64,000 nucleotides of DNA from Nesterenkonia aurantiaca (GTDB lineage Bacteria > Actinomycetota > Actinomycetes > Actinomycetales > Micrococcaceae). The notes under the pieces were generated by a model, which was given only the letters and a program-made list of their open reading frames with translations, did not search any database and was not told the origin of the DNA. Positions 59,112-64,000 of the stretch are shown piece after piece (within the stretch, counting starts at the first letter, position 1; every line of letters starts with the position of its first letter). Location: NCBI RefSeq assembly GCF_004364585.1, contig NZ_SOAN01000006.1, forward strand, positions 124,001 to 188,000, given 5' to 3'. Both the position numbers and the translations under genes were made by a program.

Positions 59112-59420
59112 ATGGCGGGACAGAAAATCCGCATCCGGCTGAAGTCGTATGACCACGAAGTCATCGACACCTCGGCCCGGAAGATCGTCGACACGGTCAC
59201 ACGTGCTGGTGCAACGGTTGTCGGCCCAGTGCCGCTGCCCACCGAGAAGAACGTGTATGCCGTGATCCGGTCGCCCCACAAGTACAAAGACTCTCGCGAG
59301 CACTTCGAGATGCGCACTCACAAGCGCTTGATCGACATCGTGGACCCGACGCCCAAGGCCGTCGATTCCCTGATGCGACTCGACCTGCCTGCAGACGTCA
59401 ATATCGAGATCAAGCTCTAG
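59112..59420 (+). CDS. rpsJ: 30S ribosomal protein S10 (NusE)
   Basis: This 102-residue protein is both a 30S head component and the NusE partner of NusB and NusG. It has [61 protein letters not shown] and the end [10 protein letters not shown]. The ATG at 59112 is at the conserved N-terminus; the frame extends to 59061 without similarity. Confidence 0.98.
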   Translation: MAGQKIRIRLKSYDHEVIDTSARKIVDTVTRAGATVVGPVPLPTEKNVYAVIRSPHKYKDSREHFEMRTHKRLIDIVDPTPKAVDSLMRLDLPADVNIEIKL

Positions 59421-59441
59421 CAGGGAGGTGCTGAGAACACT

Positions 59442-60104
59442 ATGACCAATATTTCCCGCGTTGAACTGAACGTCAAGGGACTGCTGGGCACGAAGCTCGG
59501 CATGACCCAGGTCTGGGACGAGAACAACGTTCTCATCCCAGTCACTGTTGTCCAGGCCGACTCCAATGTCGTGACCCAGGTCCGCACCATCGACAGCGAC
59601 GGATACAACTCCGTCCAGATCGGTTTCGGGCGCATCGATCCCCGCAAGGTGACCAAGCCGCTGGCAGGTCACTTTGAGAAGGCCGGCGTGACCCCACGCC
59701 GCCACGTGGTGGAGATCCGCACCGGTGACTCCGGCTCCTACGAGCTCGGACAGGACCTGACCGTCGAGTCCTTCGAGACCGGCCAGAAGGTCGATGTCAT
59801 CGGCAAGACCAAGGGCAAAGGCTTCGCCGGCGTCATGAAGCGTCACGGCTTCGCCGGTGTGGGCGCCTCGCACGGTTCGCACAAGAACCACCGCAAGCCA
59901 GGCTCCATCGGCGGCGCATCCACCCCGGGCCGCGTCTTCAAGGGTCTGCGCATGGCAGGTCGGATGGGCGGCGTCCGTCAGACCACCCATAACCTGACCG
60001 TCCACGCAGTGGACCCCGAGAAGAACCTGCTGCTCATCAAGGGTGCCCTTCCGGGTGCTCGCGGCCAGGTCGTCCTGGTCCGCACTGCAGTGAAGGGAGC
60101 ATGA
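59442..60104 (+). CDS. rplC: 50S ribosomal protein L3
   Basis: This 220-residue early assembly protein near the peptidyl-transferase centre has [17 protein letters not shown], the loop [32 protein letters not shown] and [11 protein letters not shown]. The Shine-Dalgarno AGGGAGG lies before the ATG. It overlaps the annotated frame of rplD at its stop. Confidence 0.98.
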   Translation: MTNISRVELNVKGLLGTKLGMTQVWDENNVLIPVTVVQADSNVVTQVRTIDSDGYNSVQIGFGRIDPRKVTKPLAGHFEKAGVTPRRHVVEIRTGDSGSYELGQDLTVESFETGQKVDVIGKTKGKGFAGVMKRHGFAGVGASHGSHKNHRKPGSIGGASTPGRVFKGLRMAGRMGGVRQTTHNLTVHAVDPEKNLLLIKGALPGARGQVVLVRTAVKGA

Positions 60105-60109
60105 TCCAC

Positions 60110-60724
60110 ATGGCCAACAAGGTTTCTGTCGACTTCCCCGCCGAAGTATTCGACGCCAAGACCAACGTCGCGCTGATCCACCAGGTGGTCGTCGCTCAGC
60201 GAGCTGCGGCTCGCCAGGGTACCCACAAGACCAAGACTCGTGCAGAGGTCTCCGGCACCGGCGCCAAGCCGTTCCGGCAGAAGGGCACCGGTCGTGCCCG
60301 TCAGGGCTCGCTGCGCGGACCCCACATGGTCGGCGGCGGCGTGGTCCACGGACCGCAGCCCCGCGACTACTCCCAGCGCACGCCCAAGAAGATGAAGGCC
60401 GCCGCCCTGCGCGGTGCCCTCTCGGACCGGGCACGCAACGACCGCATCCTCGTCGTGGACTCACTGGTCACCGACCAGGCCTCGACGAAGGCGGCCAAGG
60501 CGGCGCTGGCAGGACTCGGCGGCGCTAACCGCAACTGGCTGGTCGTGATCGACCGCAGCGATGACATCGCCGCGCTGTCGACCCGCAACCTGCCGCACGT
60601 CCACACCCTGTATGCCGATCAGCTGAACACCTACGACGTCATCGTCTCTGATGACATCGTGTTCACGCAGGCCGGCTATGACGCCTTCCTGGCACAGGGC
60701 ACTGCGAAGGAGGAGACCAAGTGA
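60110..60724 (+). CDS. rplD: 50S ribosomal protein L4
   Basis: This 204-residue protein lines the exit tunnel; in E. coli it also represses the S10 operon. It has [42 protein letters not shown]-type tunnel loop and the C-terminal [22 protein letters not shown]. The ATG at 60110 (MANKVSV) is preferred, since AGGGAG lies at a usable distance; an ATG at 60101 would sit too close to it. Confidence 0.97.
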   Translation: MANKVSVDFPAEVFDAKTNVALIHQVVVAQRAAARQGTHKTKTRAEVSGTGAKPFRQKGTGRARQGSLRGPHMVGGGVVHGPQPRDYSQRTPKKMKAAALRGALSDRARNDRILVVDSLVTDQASTKAAKAALAGLGGANRNWLVVIDRSDDIAALSTRNLPHVHTLYADQLNTYDVIVSDDIVFTQAGYDAFLAQGTAKEETK

Positions 60725-61029
60725 GCGTCCTGACAAGCAAGGACCCGCGCGACGTCGTCATCGCACCCGTCGTGTCGGAGAAGTCCTACAGCCTGATCGA
60801 TGAGGGCAAGTTCACCTTCCTGGTGGACCCCCGAGCCACGAAGTCCGAGATCAAGTACGCGGTGGAGAAGATCTTCTCCGTGCGCGTCGCCTCGGTCAAC
60901 ACCATCAACCGAGCTGGCAAGCGCAAGCGCACCAAGTTCGGATGGGGCTCACGCACCGGTAACAAGCGTGCGATCATCACCCTCAAAGAGGGACACAACA
61001 TTGACATCTTCGGAGGATCCGCAGCCTGA
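60721..61029 (+). CDS. rplW: 50S ribosomal protein L23
   Basis: This 102-residue exit-tunnel protein is a docking site for SRP and trigger factor. It has [49 protein letters not shown] and the [23 protein letters not shown] loop. It overlaps rplD by 4 bp (GTGA). Confidence 0.98.
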   Translation: MSVLTSKDPRDVVIAPVVSEKSYSLIDEGKFTFLVDPRATKSEIKYAVEKIFSVRVASVNTINRAGKRKRTKFGWGSRTGNKRAIITLKEGHNIDIFGGSAA

Positions 61030-61066
61030 TCGGCTGATCGGAACCACTTGATCGAGGAAGAAGAAT

Positions 61067-61903
<837 letters not shown>

Positions 61904-61915
61904 GAGCCTGGAGAC

Positions 61916-62197
61916 ATGCCACGCAGCTTGAAGAAGGGCCCCTTCGTAGATCAGCACCTGTACCTCAAGGTCGTCGCTGAGAACGAAAAGGGCACCAAGA
62001 ATGTCATCAAGACATGGTCCCGCCGTTCCATGATCATCCCCGACATGCTCGGCCACACTCTGGCTGTGCACGACGGACGCAAGCACATCCCCGTGTTCAT
62101 CACTGAGTCGATGGTCGGGCACAAGCTCGGCGAGTTCGCTCCGACGCGTACATTCCGCGGCCATGTGAAGGACGACAAGAAGGGCAAGCGCCGCTGA
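61916..62197 (+). CDS. rpsS: 30S ribosomal protein S19
   Basis: This 93-residue head protein contacts the B1a bridge. It has [62 protein letters not shown]-type core and a basic tail. The gene is 12 bp after rplB. Confidence 0.98.
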   Translation: MPRSLKKGPFVDQHLYLKVVAENEKGTKNVIKTWSRRSMIIPDMLGHTLAVHDGRKHIPVFITESMVGHKLGEFAPTRTFRGHVKDDKKGKRR

Positions 62198-62265
62198 TCG
62201 CTTCCTCCTCCGAGGAACGATCTGCGAGCTTGTACTTCGTGTCACAAGACGAGAGAAGGAAAGCA

Positions 62266-62631
62266 ATGGAAGCCAAGGCAATTGCGCGCTACCTGCGTGT
62301 GACGCCTATGAAGGCCCGGCGCGTCGTCGACCTTGTCCGCGGCAAGCAGGCCAACGAAGCACTGGCAATTCTGAAGTTCGCCCCTCAGGGCGCTACAGAG
62401 CCGGTGGCCAAGGTGGTCGCTTCTGCGCTGGCGAATGCTCGCCAGCACGCAGACAAGGAAGGAGTCGCCTTTAACGAGGACGCCTTCTTCATCACCGAGG
62501 CACGCGTCGATGAAGGCCCGACCATGAAGCGGTTCCGTCCCAGGGCTCAAGGCCGGGCGTTCCGCATCAACAAGCGCACCAGCCACGTGACCATCGTGGT
62601 CGGCGCCGAAGAGAAAGGTGGGGATCAGTAG
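62266..62631 (+). CDS. rplV: 50S ribosomal protein L22
   Basis: This 121-residue exit-tunnel protein has [35 protein letters not shown] and the tunnel hairpin [23 protein letters not shown]. The ATG at 62266 follows AGAAGGA; the frame upstream to 62230 is not conserved. The stop shares one base with the rpsC GTG. Confidence 0.97.
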   Translation: MEAKAIARYLRVTPMKARRVVDLVRGKQANEALAILKFAPQGATEPVAKVVASALANARQHADKEGVAFNEDAFFITEARVDEGPTMKRFRPRAQGRAFRINKRTSHVTIVVGAEEKGGDQ

Positions 62632-63449
62632 TGGGACAGAAGATCAACCCCAATGGTTTCCGTCTGGGCATCACCACTGACCACGTTTCGCACTGGTACG
62701 CCGACTCGACCAAGGCCGGTCAGCGTTACAAGGACTTCGTGAAAGAGGATGTCCAGATTCGTGAACTCCTGGCCAAGTCCGTGGAGCGCGCCGGCATCTC
62801 GAAGGTTGAGATCGAGCGCACCCGCGATCGTGTCCGGGTGGATATCCACACGGCACGGCCAGGCATCGTCATCGGTCGCCGCGGCGCCGAGGCGGACCGG
62901 ATCCGCAGCGAGCTGGAGAAGCTCACCGCCAAGCAGATCCAGCTGAACATCCTCGAGGTCAAGAGCCCCGAGACCGATGCTCAGCTGGTCGCCCAGGGTG
63001 TTGCCGAGCAGCTCGCCGCTCGTGTGGCGTTCCGCCGCGCGATGAAGAAGGTCATCACCTCGGCGATGCGTTCAGGGGCAAAGGGTATTCGTATCCAGTG
63101 CGCCGGACGCCTCGGCGGTGCAGAGATGTCCCGCTCCGAGTTCTACCGCGAAGGTCGCGTTCCGCTGCACACCCTGCGCGCGAACATCGACTTCGGCAAG
63201 CACGAGGCCAAGACCACCTTCGGCCGCATCGGCGTGAAGGTCTGGGTCTACAAGGGCGATCTCACCGCCAAGGAGCTCGCCGCGCAGCAGGCTGCACAGC
63301 CTTCAGGTCGCGGTGGAGCCCGTGGTGGTCGTGGTGGACCCCGCGGAGGCGGCGAAGAGCGTCGTCGTCGTGGCCCGGGCCGCGGTCGTGAAGCTGGTGC
63401 CCAGGCACCCGCCGAAGCCGGATCTGGTGCTGAGGGAGGGCAGAACTGA
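62631..63449 (+). CDS. rpsC: 30S ribosomal protein S3 with Arg/Gly-rich tail
   Basis: This 272-residue mRNA-entry-channel protein has [18 protein letters not shown], the KH domain [20 protein letters not shown] and the C-domain [29 protein letters not shown]. The last ~50 residues, after about 220, form an RGG-like tail ([24 protein letters not shown]…) that is longer and more repetitive than in most S3 proteins. The GTG start overlaps the rplV stop. Confidence 0.97.
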   Translation: MGQKINPNGFRLGITTDHVSHWYADSTKAGQRYKDFVKEDVQIRELLAKSVERAGISKVEIERTRDRVRVDIHTARPGIVIGRRGAEADRIRSELEKLTAKQIQLNILEVKSPETDAQLVAQGVAEQLAARVAFRRAMKKVITSAMRSGAKGIRIQCAGRLGGAEMSRSEFYREGRVPLHTLRANIDFGKHEAKTTFGRIGVKVWVYKGDLTAKELAAQQAAQPSGRGGARGGRGGPRGGGEERRRRGPGRGREAGAQAPAEAGSGAEGGQN

Positions 63450-63865
63450 TGTTGATGCCCCGCCGAGTCAAGTACCGCAAGCCGCACCGGCCCAAGCGCC
63501 GCGGGCGGGCCAAGGGTGGAACCGAGCTCGCCTTCGGCGAGTACGGCATCCAGGCCCTTGATCCCGCCTACGTGACGAACCGCCAGATCGAATCTGCGCG
63601 TATCGCCATGACCCGCCACATCAAGCGTGGCGGCAAGGTCTGGATCAACATCTACCCGGACCAGCCGCTCACAAAGAAGCCTGCCGAGGTCCGCATGGGC
63701 TCCGGCAAGGGTTCCCCTGAGTGGTGGATCGCCAACGTCAAGCCCGGACGGATCATGTTCGAGCTGTCCGGTGTCACGGAGGAAGTCGCCAAAGAGGCGC
63801 TCCGCCTGGCAATCCACAAGCTGCCCATGAGGGCACGCGTGATCAGCCGAGAGAGTGGTGAGTGA
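63449..63865 (+). CDS. rplP: 50S ribosomal protein L16
   Basis: This 138-residue protein helps position A-site tRNA. It has [43 protein letters not shown] and [24 protein letters not shown]. Its start overlaps the rpsC stop by one base (TGATG). Confidence 0.98.
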   Translation: MLMPRRVKYRKPHRPKRRGRAKGGTELAFGEYGIQALDPAYVTNRQIESARIAMTRHIKRGGKVWINIYPDQPLTKKPAEVRMGSGKGSPEWWIANVKPGRIMFELSGVTEEVAKEALRLAIHKLPMRARVISRESGE

Positions 63866-63867
63866 CA

Positions 63868-64000
63868 ATGGCAGTTGGAACCAAAGAGCTGACCGTTGAG
63901 AAGCTCGCAGAGATGGACTCAGCAGGCCTTGCAGAGGCGCTGCGCTCTTCCAAGGAAGAGCTGTTCAACCTCCGCTTCCAGTCCGCCACCGGCCAGCTGG
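63868..64000 (+). CDS. rpmC: 50S ribosomal protein L29 (cut by the window end)
   Basis: The first 44 codons are present from ATG 63868, 2 bp after the rplP stop. [17 protein letters not shown], then [20 protein letters not shown] is the start of L29, a small helical protein near the tunnel exit. The rest lies beyond base 64000. Confidence 0.93.
   Translation, partial: MAVGTKELTVEKLAEMDSAGLAEALRSSKEELFNLRFQSATGQL

Overview
The window is from a high-GC actinobacterium, most likely of the family Micrococcaceae (Nesterenkonia- or Arthrobacter-like). This rests on strong GC codon bias, a mycothiol synthase (mshD), a GlnR regulator of the Streptomyces/Mycobacterium type beside mshD, an rpoB whose product begins (M)VASSTS from a TTG codon, many GTG starts, and many promoters whose -10 box lies only 6-8 nt before the start codon (leaderless-type). 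No phage, transposon, CRISPR array or plasmid gene was seen. The content is chromosomal core plus a nitrogen-assimilation block.

Layout. 1-5.8 kb: the end of a MOSC protein, a DEAD-box RNA helicase with a long leader, tRNA-Thr and tRNA-Met, and a SNF2-type helicase on the minus strand, separated by near-perfect hairpin terminators. 6.2-7.7 kb: a membrane-anchored alpha/beta hydrolase. 7.8-19.2 kb: nitrate and nitrite assimilation. nirD and a sirohydrochlorin chelatase run leftward, nirB-cobA-nnaR run rightward, and narK-nasC-nasB run leftward toward them. GlnR-type pentamer arrays lie before nirB and narK. 19.4-24.6 kb: a small membrane protein, two hotdog dehydratase subunits, a polar amino-acid ABC importer and murB. 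24.7-31 kb (minus): asd, a dihydrofolate reductase fused to a membrane tail, thyA, a small GNAT protein, a MutT1-like Nudix/phosphatase, mshD and glnR. 31-37.5 kb: a membrane permease-like protein, a 44-residue membrane peptide, a nitrobindin-like protein, YgfZ, a GNAT protein, 6-phosphofructokinase, an aspartate-type aminotransferase and tRNA-Trp. 37.6-64 kb: the transcription and translation core: secE-nusG-rplK-rplA, rplJ-rplL, a PspC/LiaF-like envelope-stress locus with its own two-component system, rpoB-rpoC, rpsL-rpsG-fusA-tuf, and the S10 operon (rpsJ to rpmC, cut by the window end).

How the parts work together. NarK imports nitrate, NasC with its NAD(P)H-FAD-[2Fe-2S] partner reduces it to nitrite, and NirBD reduces nitrite to ammonium. 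CobA and the chelatase supply siroheme for NirB. The HemD-winged-helix fusion matches NnaR, which in mycobacteria and Streptomyces acts with GlnR on nitrate genes. GlnR itself is encoded 20 kb away in the same window, with a possible GlnR half-box in its own upstream region. The most noteworthy sequence-level observations are this GlnR/NnaR circuit, a terminator/antiterminator pair in the rplJ leader, the folA-membrane fusion, heptanucleotide tandem repeats at two gene ends, and the recurrent leaderless promoter geometry. I found no convincing wholly new system.
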